This document shows positions 9,130 to 17,095 of a stretch of DNA of 64,000 nucleotides, one piece after another; the first letter of the stretch is position 1; each line of letters starts with the position of its first letter. A program made the position numbers and the translations under genes. Source of the stretch: CAYYUA01 sp964542585 (GTDB lineage Bacteria > Bacteroidota > Bacteroidia > CAILMK01 > CAYYUA01); NCBI GenBank assembly GCA_964542585.1, contig CAZIUI010000011.1:23683-87682 (forward strand), written 5' to 3'. The notes under the pieces are model-generated. The model was not told the origin of the DNA. It saw only the letters and a list, made by a program, of their open reading frames with translations, and searched no databases.

Positions 9130-10284
9130 TCACTGCCGTAATACCTTTACGACCGAATCTCTGAACTCTTCATAAACTGGGTTCAGGTCGCTTTCCCCAT
9201 TTAGCCCGTAATTCACTAGCGAAATGAAGGTTAGATCTCCCTTTGGAAAATACCACATTTCTCCGCTGTAAGCCAGATCCTTACCACTATGCCCAATGGC
9301 ATACCTGTTCATAGAATCCTTTGGAAAGTCTTTCATCACACCTAACCCAATACCGGGATAAGCCTCTGCCTCTCGGAAAGTTTGCATCTGTTGAAGGCGT
9401 TTTTCAGGTAGCAGGCTTCGGCTTCGAAAAAGGGCCTCTATAAAGGTCTGAAGGTCATAGACAGTTGAGTAAATGCCATTGTACCCATTACCGTTGCCGG
9501 TATTGTAATTGGTAAGATCAGCGATATTACCATTGTTATAAAGATCGTAATAACCGCGAGCAGTGTTCTCTGGTAGCTTCTGTTGTGGGTGGTAAACGGT
9601 GTTGGTCATTTTAAGCGGGTCCAGTATTTGCTCCCTAAGCAATTCATAGTGAGACCGGCCGGTTGCGCCTTCAATAACCAAGCTCAAGAGCAAGTAATTG
9701 GTATTGGAATACTGCACATCAATACCGGGCTCAAAGTACGAATCATCATCTTCTAAATAGGTAAGGAGTTCCTTTGCGCCCCATTCGTTGGGTGGATCAT
9801 TTAAAACTGAAAGGTAAAAGTCATCATCGCTTACAATGTCGTAAACGCCGCTGGTATGGTTCAGGAGTTGCCCAACGGTAGCCTCTTGGGCGTTAGCCAC
9901 CTCACTGATGTCCTCATCCACATAAGCTTTAACCTTATCATCCAGGCTCAGCTTACCTTCATCAGCAAGCATGATCACAAGTGTTGCAATGAAAGGCTTG
10001 GTAATACTCGCGACCTTGCTTACATGGCAAGGTTTCATTTCCACATCTCCTTTAATATCCGCCATTCCAGCGGCCCCTGTCCATCTCCCACTGTAGCTAC
10101 GTATCAGCAAAATGATACCAGGGAGCCCCTTTTTGGTGTAAGTTCTGAGAATATTTTGCAGTTCTTCAGCCTTAGGATGATTATCAGATCCGGAATTTTG
10201 GCAATTCTTCGTTTTTACCAACTGCTCTTTCTCGCAGGCCATTACGAATGTTCCTAGCGCTAATGCAAACAGCCAGTGTTTCAT
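9130..10284 (-). CDS. Serine hydrolase of the beta-lactamase / DD-peptidase family (lipoprotein)
   Basis: This 384-residue protein begins with a lipoprotein signal ending in V-M-A-C-E-K-E. It carries the class C beta-lactamase-like triad: S-I-T-K (Ser93 to Lys96, the SxxK nucleophile), Y-S-N (Tyr192) and H-S-G (His332 to Gly334) in place of the K-T-G box. The family includes D-Ala-D-Ala carboxypeptidases, esterases and amide hydrolases acting in the periplasm. The H-x-G form is common in the esterase or carboxypeptidase branch rather than in true beta-lactamases. It lies 21 bp downstream of an outer-membrane protein gene on the same strand, so the two are likely co-transcribed. Confidence 0.88.
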   Translation of the reverse strand: MKHWLFALALGTFVMACEKEQLVKTKNCQNSGSDNHPKAEELQNILRTYTKKGLPGIILLIRSYSGRWTGAAGMADIKGDVEMKPCHVSKVASITKPFIATLVIMLADEGKLSLDDKVKAYVDEDISEVANAQEATVGQLLNHTSGVYDIVSDDDFYLSVLNDPPNEWGAKELLTYLEDDDSYFEPGIDVQYSNTNYLLLSLVIEGATGRSHYELLREQILDPLKMTNTVYHPQQKLPENTARGYYDLYNNGNIADLTNYNTGNGNGYNGIYSTVYDLQTFIEALFRSRSLLPEKRLQQMQTFREAEAYPGIGLGVMKDFPKDSMNRYAIGHSGKDLAYSGEMWYFPKGDLTFISLVNYGLNGESDLNPVYEEFRDSVVKVLRQ

Positions 10285-10305
10285 AACGGGGAAATTCTTA
10301 ACTTA

Positions 10306-10947
10306 TCACTCATCTTCATGGCTCCAACGGATGGGTTTTTCTAAACCAATGCTAAAGGTTGAATAAGGGAGAAGGGGTACATACTCATTCACAAAAGGAT
10401 ATTGAAGCCAGGGCTGGTAAGTTAGCCTTATCCTAAGAATGTCCCTTTTTCGCTTTTTCAAGTGGTATTGGATGCCAATGGAACCGGTTACCATTAGTTG
10501 TGGCCTTCCAGAATTGGGATTTTCCTCATATTGCCCATTGCCATTCAGGCTAAAGGTTTCTACATCAGGGAAACTGTGCATGTATCCTGCTCCTAATCGA
10601 GCAATGCCTGACCAATGGGTCGCAAAGTGGTGTTGGTAATCCAGCTCGCTGAAAAGCTGGATAGCTTTTTGGTTGTATTGATGGTAGAGGTACCCAAGCT
10701 TAGCTGTTTGCTTTAGCTTATGAACGGTATCTTTATTCAGGTTGAATGCTGTGCCAAGGGTAAAGCCCGAATGAATTGGTTTCTGCACAAAATTACCCAT
10801 TTCGCTAAAGGGCTTAGCGGTCTGGTGGTTTTGGTAAGTAAGGCTGATTGGGATTTTTTCCTGAGCAGATAAGATGGCTGGAAATATCAACCATACTGGC
10901 AAAATCCCCGTCACTAGTGAATTCGATCGAATAAAGGTTTTTTTCAA
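10306..10947 (-). CDS. Predicted outer-membrane beta-barrel protein
   Basis: No named family is recognised. After a signal peptide (ending F-P-A-I-L-S-A-Q) the protein alternates short amphipathic strands rich in aromatic residues (G-Y-L-Y-H-Q-Y-N, I-A-R-L-G-A-G-Y-M-H, V-T-G-S-I-G-I-Q-Y-H, I-R-L-T-Y-Q-P-W), as expected for an outer-membrane barrel. The open frame extends to a GTG at 10998. I prefer the TTG at 10947 because it places K-K-T-F directly at the start of the signal peptide. It precedes the serine hydrolase gene by 21 bp. Confidence 0.65.
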   Translation of the reverse strand: MKKTFIRSNSLVTGILPVWLIFPAILSAQEKIPISLTYQNHQTAKPFSEMGNFVQKPIHSGFTLGTAFNLNKDTVHKLKQTAKLGYLYHQYNQKAIQLFSELDYQHHFATHWSGIARLGAGYMHSFPDVETFSLNGNGQYEENPNSGRPQLMVTGSIGIQYHLKKRKRDILRIRLTYQPWLQYPFVNEYVPLLPYSTFSIGLEKPIRWSHEDE

Positions 10948-11129
10948 GGTAACGATCCATTTAGCTATGAAACAGGCATAAGCTCCTTTAGAAATCACGC
11001 TGCTTACCCTTTAATCAATTTTAGGAAAAATCACCAAAATCTCAGCTGATAAAGCTTAAAAATTGATTATTCACTGCCTTCACATTCTTTGTAAACTTAA
11101 GCGTTACCTTTCACTGTACTGCCAAAATG

Positions 11130-11163
11130 AAAAAACCCCTGCAAATAAGTATTTACAGGGGTC
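11130..11163 (-). terminator. Terminator of the tRNA-Met gene
   Basis: Read on the minus strand, an ACCCCTGTAAAT / ATTTGCAGGGGT hairpin is followed by six T residues. It starts about 17 nt past the 3' end of the tRNA. Confidence 0.85.
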
Positions 11164-11179
11164 TTATAAAGAATTTTAG

Positions 11180-11253
11180 TAGCGAGAGAGGGACTTGAAC
11201 CCTCGACCTCAGCATTATGAGTGCTGCGCTCTGGCCAACTGAGCTATCTCGCC
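11180..11253 (-). tRNA. tRNA-Met (anticodon CAT)
   Basis: The minus strand folds into a full cloverleaf of 74 nt: acceptor stem GGCGAGA / TCTCGCT with a G-U first pair, D stem GCTC / GAGC, anticodon stem CAGCA / TGCTG with loop CTCATAA, and T stem GAGGG / CCCTC with loop TTCAAGT. The discriminator base is A and CCA is not encoded. The paired first position argues against initiator tRNA. A lysidine-modified tRNA-Ile cannot be fully excluded from sequence alone. Confidence 0.9.
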
Positions 11254-11284
11254 CTTTTGTGAAAGCCTTGCAAAAATAGTCATT

Positions 11285-11292
11285 TAAATTTG
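11285..11292 (+). promoter_or_regulatory. -7 promoter motif ahead of the pterin dehydratase gene
   Basis: TAAATTTG matches the Bacteroidota -7 box TAnnTTTG and lies about 53 bp before the start codon. A TTTTG at 11255-11259 is a possible -33 box, but its 25-bp spacing is longer than usual. Confidence 0.4.
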
Positions 11293-11344
11293 TTCCTTCA
11301 AGTTATACCATAAGCCACTGCTAGAACCTGAAAAATTAAGCTCT

Positions 11345-11683
11345 ATGGATACACCTTTAGCGCATAAAAGTTGTGAAGCCTGTCATGGTGGTACTCCAAG
11401 GATAGAATCCGATGCCATTCAACAATACAAAAACCAACTCAGCTATGACTGGGAAGTGAAGGAAGACCGTAAGCTTCGCTATCCTTTCAAGCTTTCAGGA
11501 TTTCAGGCTGCAATGGACTTTGCCAATAAGGTAGCCGAAGTAGCTGAGCAGGAAGATCACCATCCGGTGCTCACCATTAAGCCTGGCCAATGTACCGTTG
11601 TGCTAACCACACACGCCATTGGAGGACTTTCGGAAAATGATTTTATCATGGCCGCCAAGGTAGAGGCTCTTCCCCAACATTAA
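11345..11683 (+). CDS. 4a-hydroxytetrahydrobiopterin (pterin-4-alpha-carbinolamine) dehydratase
   Basis: This 112-residue enzyme dehydrates 4a-hydroxy-tetrahydropterin, the by-product of aromatic amino acid hydroxylases. The active-site signature E-D-H-H-P is visible (about residues 73-77), followed by V-V-L-T-T-H-A-I-G-G-L-S, which supplies the second catalytic histidine. Length and domain match the family. It is followed after 11 bp by a methyltransferase gene. The hydroxylase partner is not in this window. Confidence 0.92.
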   Translation: MDTPLAHKSCEACHGGTPRIESDAIQQYKNQLSYDWEVKEDRKLRYPFKLSGFQAAMDFANKVAEVAEQEDHHPVLTIKPGQCTVVLTTHAIGGLSENDFIMAAKVEALPQH

Positions 11684-11694
11684 TTTTATTTAGC

Positions 11695-12456
11695 ATGCCT
11701 AACCGCCCATCAGCGGATCCCATGGGTGAAGCGCTTCAGGACTTTTACTTCAAAGGTATAGGTGAACAGGTCTGGGTATTCAGTGACATTACCGAACCTG
11801 AAAGCATCGATCCGTTTTACCTGCTTAGAGATTGGGAGCAAATGCCACAAGTAGAGCAATCAGCCCTAAAATTAGCTGAAGGTGATGTATTGGATATTGG
11901 GGCCGGAGGGGGAGCGCATGCCAGTTGGCTGGCTGATCAAGGTTTGGCAGTGACAGCCCTTGAAATTTCACCGGGTGCGGTATCTGTGCTTAATGAAAAC
12001 CAAGCCTATCAAACTGTTCATGCTAACGTATTTGACTACCAGCCAAGCGGCCGATTTGATACCATTCTGTTGCTGATGAATGGCGTAGGCCTAGCGGGTA
12101 ACCTTGAAGGGTTCCAACAATTGCTAAGGCTCTTAAAAAAATGGCTTAAGGCTTACGGCCAGGTGTTGCTTGATTCAACGGATTTAAGGCCCTTAATGGG
12201 TGCTGATGTTGTAGAAGCAAGAAAGGAGTCTGACGAGCGTTATTACGGTATTGTTCAATACCAAATGGCTTACGGTGGTATCCTCGGAACACCTTTTGAA
12301 TGGTTATTTGCAGACTGGCCCACAGTCAAGGCTTATGCAAACGAACAAGGCTTTGAGGCCCAATGCCACTATTACGGAACCGATCATCACTGGCTGGGCC
12401 AGTTCAGGTTGCCTTCAGCGAAATTAAACCCTAGCTATCCTACTGATAAAGCGTAA
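11695..12456 (+). CDS. Class I SAM-dependent methyltransferase
   Basis: The 253-residue protein has the Rossmann-type AdoMet-binding motif I, V-L-D-I-G-A-G-G-G-A-H-A (about residues 65-76), then the motif II acidic residue in V-T-A-L-E-I-S-P-G-A and a post-motif F-D-T-I-L-L-L-M-N-G-V-G. The substrate cannot be inferred. It is 11 bp downstream of the pterin dehydratase gene, and a CarboxypepD_reg-like protein follows in an overlapping frame if that gene starts upstream of its first ATG. Confidence 0.85.
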   Translation: MPNRPSADPMGEALQDFYFKGIGEQVWVFSDITEPESIDPFYLLRDWEQMPQVEQSALKLAEGDVLDIGAGGGAHASWLADQGLAVTALEISPGAVSVLNENQAYQTVHANVFDYQPSGRFDTILLLMNGVGLAGNLEGFQQLLRLLKKWLKAYGQVLLDSTDLRPLMGADVVEARKESDERYYGIVQYQMAYGGILGTPFEWLFADWPTVKAYANEQGFEAQCHYYGTDHHWLGQFRLPSAKLNPSYPTDKA

Positions 12457-12499
12457 ATATACCTTAGCCGAGCATCTATTACTGCTTTTATTCCTTTTA

Positions 12500-13207
12500 A
12501 TGCCTGTTCTGATACTTGGCCAGGAGCCTGTTCGGATTCAGGGTTACGTGAAAAAGGCCAGTGACTCATCCGGTATACCCAATGTTAACCTCATACGCTA
12601 CAGCGATGCTAAGGGAACTGCTACTGACCAGGAAGGTTATTTCAATTTAAAATTATTCAACAAGACGGATTCTTTCATCCTTTCGGCAGTGGGGTATGGC
12701 CGAACTGTTTTTAACCCGCCTGACAGTTTTAAAGGAAAGGTCTTCCGAACCGTGATATACCTCCGTGAGGAAATCTACGGCATAGATGAAGTAGTGATAA
12801 AAGGTACGCAACAGCGTGAATTAAATCTAGACCTTTCTGTACCTGGAGATCAAGCCCAGCGAATAGCCAATGAGCGAAGAGCCGGCCAGGGATTTGGTGT
12901 CAATGTACCGGGAGTAGCTTCAAGTATTTACAAAGCTTTTTCAAATGAGGCCCAGCAAAGAAAAAAACTCAAAAAGCTAAGGCGCGATAAAAGAAACCTG
13001 GATTTTCTTAGTAACGGCCCTTACAGGGCTTATATCAAATCTGAGTATGGCCTCAAAGGAAAGGAGATCAGAAGCTTTTTAAAATTTTGCGACTTCAAGA
13101 AGAACTACCGTGGTGCAAATTATTATGAGGTCACCAAAAAACTAGACCGCTGCTACACGCTTTACTACAATAAAGTATTGCGAGAGCGTCAATTCCATGA
13201 TCCATAG
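12500..13207 (+). CDS. CarboxypepD_reg-like domain secreted protein
   Basis: After a signal peptide (L-I-L-G-Q), the first domain (V-R-I-Q-G-Y-V...G-I-P-N-V-N-L...G-T-A-T-D-Q-E-G-Y-F) is the carboxypeptidase-regulatory-like beta sandwich found at the front of Bacteroidota envelope proteins. It is followed by E-V-V-I-K-G and a basic C-terminal half without recognised domain. The listed start is the first ATG, but the frame upstream encodes K-R-K-Y-T-L-A-E-H followed by a leucine-rich hydrophobic run. The true start is therefore probably near 12443-12446, at a CTG or ATA codon overlapping the methyltransferase stop. Its function is unknown. Confidence 0.75.
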   Translation: MPVLILGQEPVRIQGYVKKASDSSGIPNVNLIRYSDAKGTATDQEGYFNLKLFNKTDSFILSAVGYGRTVFNPPDSFKGKVFRTVIYLREEIYGIDEVVIKGTQQRELNLDLSVPGDQAQRIANERRAGQGFGVNVPGVASSIYKAFSNEAQQRKKLKKLRRDKRNLDFLSNGPYRAYIKSEYGLKGKEIRSFLKFCDFKKNYRGANYYEVTKKLDRCYTLYYNKVLRERQFHDP

Positions 13208-13236
13208 CCAATCGTGCTTCCGAGTTTATCAACTTG

Positions 13237-13244
13237 TACTTTTG
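13237..13244 (+). promoter_or_regulatory. -7 promoter motif ahead of the GT39 gene
   Basis: TACTTTTG fits TAnnTTTG and lies 29 bp before the ATG at 13274. No clear -33 box is visible. Confidence 0.4.
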
Positions 13245-13273
13245 CAAGCTTTAAACTTGACAATACCTCTTCT

Positions 13274-14908
13274 ATGAGCCGCTTTTTAGGGGGTCGGCAA
13301 CTATGGCTTTACTTAGCTTGTCTGATCTTGCTAATTCCTGCTTTCTTTATAAACCTCGGGAAGATGCCTTTATTTGGTGACGAGCCTATAAGAGGGCTGG
13401 TTGCCCTTGAGATGATATTCTCAGACAACTGGGTAGCACCAACGATAAATGGGGAGTTTTACTTCAAGAAACCTCCTTTTTACAACTGGTTGGTTGCTGG
13501 TACTATTGAGCTATTAGGTAAGGCTTCTGAATGGGTGATAAGGTTACCGGCCATTGTTCCTTTGTTGTTGTATGCGTTAACCATTTACCTTGTTTTTAAA
13601 CCTTACACCGGCTTCAAAACTGCTTTTCTTTCCGCTTTTTTCTTCATTACATGTGGGCGTATACTGATATATTCTTCTTTACTAGGCCATATTGACTTTT
13701 TTTACGCTTGGCTCACCTTCGTTAGCTTCATGTGGATATTTTACATGTATGAACGCCAACAATGGTTAGCGCTTTTTTCAGGATCCTACGCGATGGCAGC
13801 CGTAGGTTTTCTTTGCAAAGGCATACCTTCAGTTGTGTTTCAAGGGCTAACGTTGATCGCATGGTTTACCTATCAAGGGCAGCTTAAGCGTTTATTTTAC
13901 TGGCAGCATTTTTTAGGAGGACTCGGATTTTTGGTACTTATCGGTATTTATGCGCTTTTCTATCAGCAAAGTGGCTCTCTGGAAGCACTCATAAGTACCT
14001 TATGGTCACAATCCTCCAAGCGTACCATCCTTGAGCAGCCCCTTCTTTCCACCATCATCCATTTGATGAGGTATCCTTTTCAAATGCTTTACCACATCCT
14101 TCCCTGGTCATTGCTGGTGGTTTTCCTTTTCCGCAGAGATTGGAGGCAAAAAATCCGAGAAAACCGTCTTTTATCCTTCAGTATGGTAACGTTGGCAGGA
14201 AATATATGGGTCTATTGGATCTCTCCGGCTACCTTACCTCGCTACATCTTCATGCTTTATCCCTTTTTGTTCTTGTTTTTCGCCTACTTTTACCAGCTAA
14301 GTTTGGAAATGGGGCGATTTCAAAAAGTGCGTCAGGTATTGGAAGGATTTTTCGGGTTAGCTGCCGTAGTTTTAGCCCTAAGCTTTTGGATCCCTGTTTT
14401 TAATCCTCAATTGGTGCATACCAGCGGCATACTTTGGAAGGTATCAATACTGTTTGGGTTAATGGTGCTGTTGATAGGGTTATTCTGGAAATTAAAAGAA
14501 CACCGAATAATCATTATGATCCTTGTATTGCTAATGATGCGGACGGCTTTTTCAACCTTCATCTTACCAACCCGGGCCGTTAACTCAAAATACCCCCTTT
14601 TACGAGAATCAGCGCATCAGGTAGTGCAAATTACCAAAGGCCAGCCTTTGCACCTTTTAAAGCCTACCCCGTTATCCGTTGAACAGAGCTTTTATATAAC
14701 CCGCGAGCGGGAATCAGTGCTAAAAACTGTGGCACCTGACACGCTTAAGCACCCCCAAGGTTATTACATTGGTTCAGATTCCGCTCTCCGCAATCTCAAT
14801 TATAAACAGCAATGTTATTTCCATACTAAAGATAATAACAAAAAGCTTTATTTGTTTAAAATTTCTAGTCCGGTTAACCAGCAACAGTTTCTCAATCACA
14901 ATTATTGA
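13274..14908 (+). CDS. Family 39 membrane glycosyltransferase (ArnT/PMT-like)
   Basis: This polytopic inner-membrane protein (about 544 residues, 11 or more helices) has the N-terminal periplasmic loop motif F-G-D-E-P-I-R (the acidic D-E pair used by GT39 enzymes), then F-Y-F-K-K-P-P-F-Y-N-W and a second membrane block with H-I-D-F-F-Y-A-W. Such enzymes move a sugar from a polyprenyl phosphate donor to lipid A, protein or glycan acceptors in the periplasm. The frame is open to a GTG at 13214. The ATG at 13274 was chosen because the membrane domain starts right after it and a -7 box lies 29 bp upstream. Confidence 0.87.
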   Translation: MSRFLGGRQLWLYLACLILLIPAFFINLGKMPLFGDEPIRGLVALEMIFSDNWVAPTINGEFYFKKPPFYNWLVAGTIELLGKASEWVIRLPAIVPLLLYALTIYLVFKPYTGFKTAFLSAFFFITCGRILIYSSLLGHIDFFYAWLTFVSFMWIFYMYERQQWLALFSGSYAMAAVGFLCKGIPSVVFQGLTLIAWFTYQGQLKRLFYWQHFLGGLGFLVLIGIYALFYQQSGSLEALISTLWSQSSKRTILEQPLLSTIIHLMRYPFQMLYHILPWSLLVVFLFRRDWRQKIRENRLLSFSMVTLAGNIWVYWISPATLPRYIFMLYPFLFLFFAYFYQLSLEMGRFQKVRQVLEGFFGLAAVVLALSFWIPVFNPQLVHTSGILWKVSILFGLMVLLIGLFWKLKEHRIIIMILVLLMMRTAFSTFILPTRAVNSKYPLLRESAHQVVQITKGQPLHLLKPTPLSVEQSFYITRERESVLKTVAPDTLKHPQGYYIGSDSALRNLNYKQQCYFHTKDNNKKLYLFKISSPVNQQQFLNHNY

Positions 14909-14920
14909 AAAGAAAACCTT

Positions 14921-15676
14921 TTGAGAGGAATAGGACGATCTGCTAATCCAGCACTCAGTGGTCAGACCTTTGATAAAGAGGCTGCAAAGAAGTCCGAGTC
15001 AGCGACTAGTGGGGAAGTCATGACAGTAGATGGTACCGTATGGCGTACCCTGTTTCTATTTATTATTCTAATGTTTCCTGCTCTTTATACGTGGAGTTTA
15101 GTAGGCACAGGCGTATCGCTTGCCCCTTACTTATGGGGAGGTACGATTGGCGGATTGATCGTAGCTATTGTTACCATTTTTAAAAAATCCTGGGCCCCTT
15201 ACACAGCTCCTCTCTATACTTTCCTGGAAGGCATGGTACTGGGTGCCTTATCCGGGATGTTTGAAAGTCAGTTCCAGGGAATCACCTTACAGGCCGTGGG
15301 GTTAACTTTTGGAACCCTTTTAATGATGTTGACAACTTATTTAATGGGCTGGATTAAAGTTACTGAAAAATTCAAGTCCGGAGTGATGATCGCCACTGGT
15401 AGTGTAGCCCTGGTCTATGTCATCTCGATGGTTATGAATATGTTCGGTGGGAGCGTCCCTTATATTCACGGCAGTGGCATTATTGGTATAGGTTTCAGCC
15501 TTGTGGTTGTAGGTATTGCTGCCATGAACTTGCTATTGGATTTTGAATTCATCAATGAAGGCGTCCAGAAAAAGGCTCCTAAGTACATGGAGTGGTTTGC
15601 AGCTTTTGGGCTGATGGTAACCCTTATTTGGTTATACATCGAAATGCTTCGATTATTGTCCAAAATCCGGAGATAA
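14921..15676 (+). CDS. Bax inhibitor-1/YccA family membrane protein
   Basis: This 251-residue protein starts with a polar segment containing S-A-N-P-A-L-S, typical for bacterial YccA-like members, followed by seven hydrophobic helices. Recognisable family stretches are G-M-V-L-G-A-L-S-G-M-F-E, G-T-L-L-M-M-L-T-T-Y and L-L-L-D-F-E-F-I near the C-terminus. Relatives act as membrane leak channels or protease modulators. It uses a TTG start 12 bp after the glycosyltransferase stop, so the two are likely in one transcript. It ends 37 bp from the convergent pgk gene. Confidence 0.9.
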   Translation: MRGIGRSANPALSGQTFDKEAAKKSESATSGEVMTVDGTVWRTLFLFIILMFPALYTWSLVGTGVSLAPYLWGGTIGGLIVAIVTIFKKSWAPYTAPLYTFLEGMVLGALSGMFESQFQGITLQAVGLTFGTLLMMLTTYLMGWIKVTEKFKSGVMIATGSVALVYVISMVMNMFGGSVPYIHGSGIIGIGFSLVVVGIAAMNLLLDFEFINEGVQKKAPKYMEWFAAFGLMVTLIWLYIEMLRLLSKIRR

Positions 15677-15713
15677 AAAATACAATAGGCGGAGCAATGC
15701 TCCGAGACTGGTT

Positions 15714-16919
15714 TTATTGGGCTAGATCCGCTGTAATGGCTTCTACGGTTGGTAAGGGTTCTCCTGCGATGTAGGTTAAAAGCGCTCCGCCACCTGTAGA
15801 AATGAAAGAAGCGCGGTTAGCAAGGTTAAATTGATCGAAAGCCGTGGCCGTATCACCCCCGCCAATCAGCGAGAATGCGCCATTCTGGGTGGCACCAGAT
15901 ACCGACAAGGCTAGGCGGTAAGTACCTTCTTGTAGCCCATCTACTTCAAAAACCCCTACCGGACCGTTCCAAAAAATGGTCTGACTGTTTTTGATTAGCT
16001 CCTCATACTGCTCAATGGTTTTCGGGCCGATATCCGCACCCATAAGGTTATCCGGTATTTCTACACCGGCGGTTATTTGTTTTGGCGCTTCTGAACTAAT
16101 AGTCTCGCAGGCTATGGAATCGGATGGCAGAAAGAGGTTTACATTATTTTCTTCAGCTTCCTCTATAAGGGAAAGGGCTAAATCAAGGTAATCGGACTCC
16201 AACATGGAGTTACCGATATGGTAACCTTTGGCTTTCAGGAAAGTGTAAGTCATCCCGCCTCCAATCAGGATGTTGTCTGCAAACTGCATCAACGAGCGCA
16301 GTAGTTGTATTTTATCAGAAACTTTAGAACCTCCGATAATAGCCGTGTAGGGTTTGTCGGGGTGTTTAGCTACCTTATCCGCGTTATTAAGTTCGGAGGT
16401 CATTAAGGAGCCCATCATACGCCTATCTGGCGGAAAAAAATCAGCAATTGCGGCCGTAGAAGCATCGCTACGGTGGGCGGTACCAAAAGCATCATTGATA
16501 TACACATTCCCAAGCTGCGCTAGCTTTTCAGCAAATTCTGAGTGATTTTGTTTTTCCGCTTTATGGAAGCGGAGATTTTCCAGCAGCATAACCTGGCCAG
16601 GTGCTAAATTTTCGGCCATTTGCTTAGCCTCTTCTCCCACGGTTGATGGCTGAAAAAGCACCTCACGCTTTAACAGTGCTTTTAAATGCGGAACAATATG
16701 CCGAAAAGAGTATTTTTCATGATATTCCCCTTTAGGACGCCCCATGTGGGACATTAAAACAATAGACCCCCCATCGTTCAATACTTGCTCTATGGTTGGC
16801 AGGGCTGCTTTGATACGGGCATCATCTATAACCTGATGCTGCTCATCTAACTTTACATTAAAGTCCACCCTTATCAAGGCCGTTTGACCCTCAAAATTGA
16901 ATTCATTTAAGCTTGACAT
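15714..16919 (-). CDS. pgk: Phosphoglycerate kinase
   Basis: This glycolytic enzyme interconverts 1,3-bisphosphoglycerate plus ADP with 3-phosphoglycerate plus ATP. The protein is 401 residues, a normal length. The N-terminal V-D-F-N-V-K-L-D, the phosphoglycerate-binding S-H-M-G-R-P-K-G, L-L-E-N-L-R-F-H, the middle G-G-S-K-V-S-D-K and the ATP-site F-W-N-G-P-V-G-V-F-E and G-G-G-D-T-A-T-A are all present. It is transcribed divergently from pgi, and each gene has its own -7 box in the shared 176-bp spacer. Confidence 0.98.
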   Translation of the reverse strand: MSSLNEFNFEGQTALIRVDFNVKLDEQHQVIDDARIKAALPTIEQVLNDGGSIVLMSHMGRPKGEYHEKYSFRHIVPHLKALLKREVLFQPSTVGEEAKQMAENLAPGQVMLLENLRFHKAEKQNHSEFAEKLAQLGNVYINDAFGTAHRSDASTAAIADFFPPDRRMMGSLMTSELNNADKVAKHPDKPYTAIIGGSKVSDKIQLLRSLMQFADNILIGGGMTYTFLKAKGYHIGNSMLESDYLDLALSLIEEAEENNVNLFLPSDSIACETISSEAPKQITAGVEIPDNLMGADIGPKTIEQYEELIKNSQTIFWNGPVGVFEVDGLQEGTYRLALSVSGATQNGAFSLIGGGDTATAFDQFNLANRASFISTGGGALLTYIAGEPLPTVEAITADLAQ

Positions 16920-16987
16920 ACCACAATTTTTCTGGTCCTGTTAGGAAATTAAAAAAAGGGAAACAACTATCATTCAAGAATTTTGGA

Positions 16988-16995
16988 CAAAGGTA
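16988..16995 (-). promoter_or_regulatory. -7 promoter motif for pgk
   Basis: On the minus strand the bases read TACCTTTG, a full match to TAnnTTTG, about 69 bp before the pgk start codon. No obvious -33 box is seen. Confidence 0.45.
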
Positions 16996-17065
16996 ATTGA
17001 TGCCTTCTGCTTAAGCTATAGATAGGTAACATAAATTTAACCTGCAAGGTGTGGGGGGTATTTTA

Positions 17066-17073
17066 TACTTTTG
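17066..17073 (+). promoter_or_regulatory. -7 promoter motif for pgi
   Basis: TACTTTTG matches TAnnTTTG and lies 22 bp before the pgi ATG at 17096. It also argues against the longer frame starting at 17051. Confidence 0.5.
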
Positions 17074-17095
17074 TGGATGTAAAATATTCCCAAAT

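Noticed and set aside
11180..11253. tRNA-Ile with lysidine-modified CAT anticodon, or initiator tRNA-fMet
   Set aside because: The G-U pair at the acceptor end excludes the usual fMet mismatch. The overall cloverleaf fits elongator Met better, though the Ile form cannot be fully ruled out without identity-element comparison.
15690..15704. Short palindrome CGGAGCAATGCTCCG between the Bax-inhibitor-like gene and pgk as a terminator
   Set aside because: The stem is short, its loop is too small and no T tract follows, so I did not list it as a terminator.
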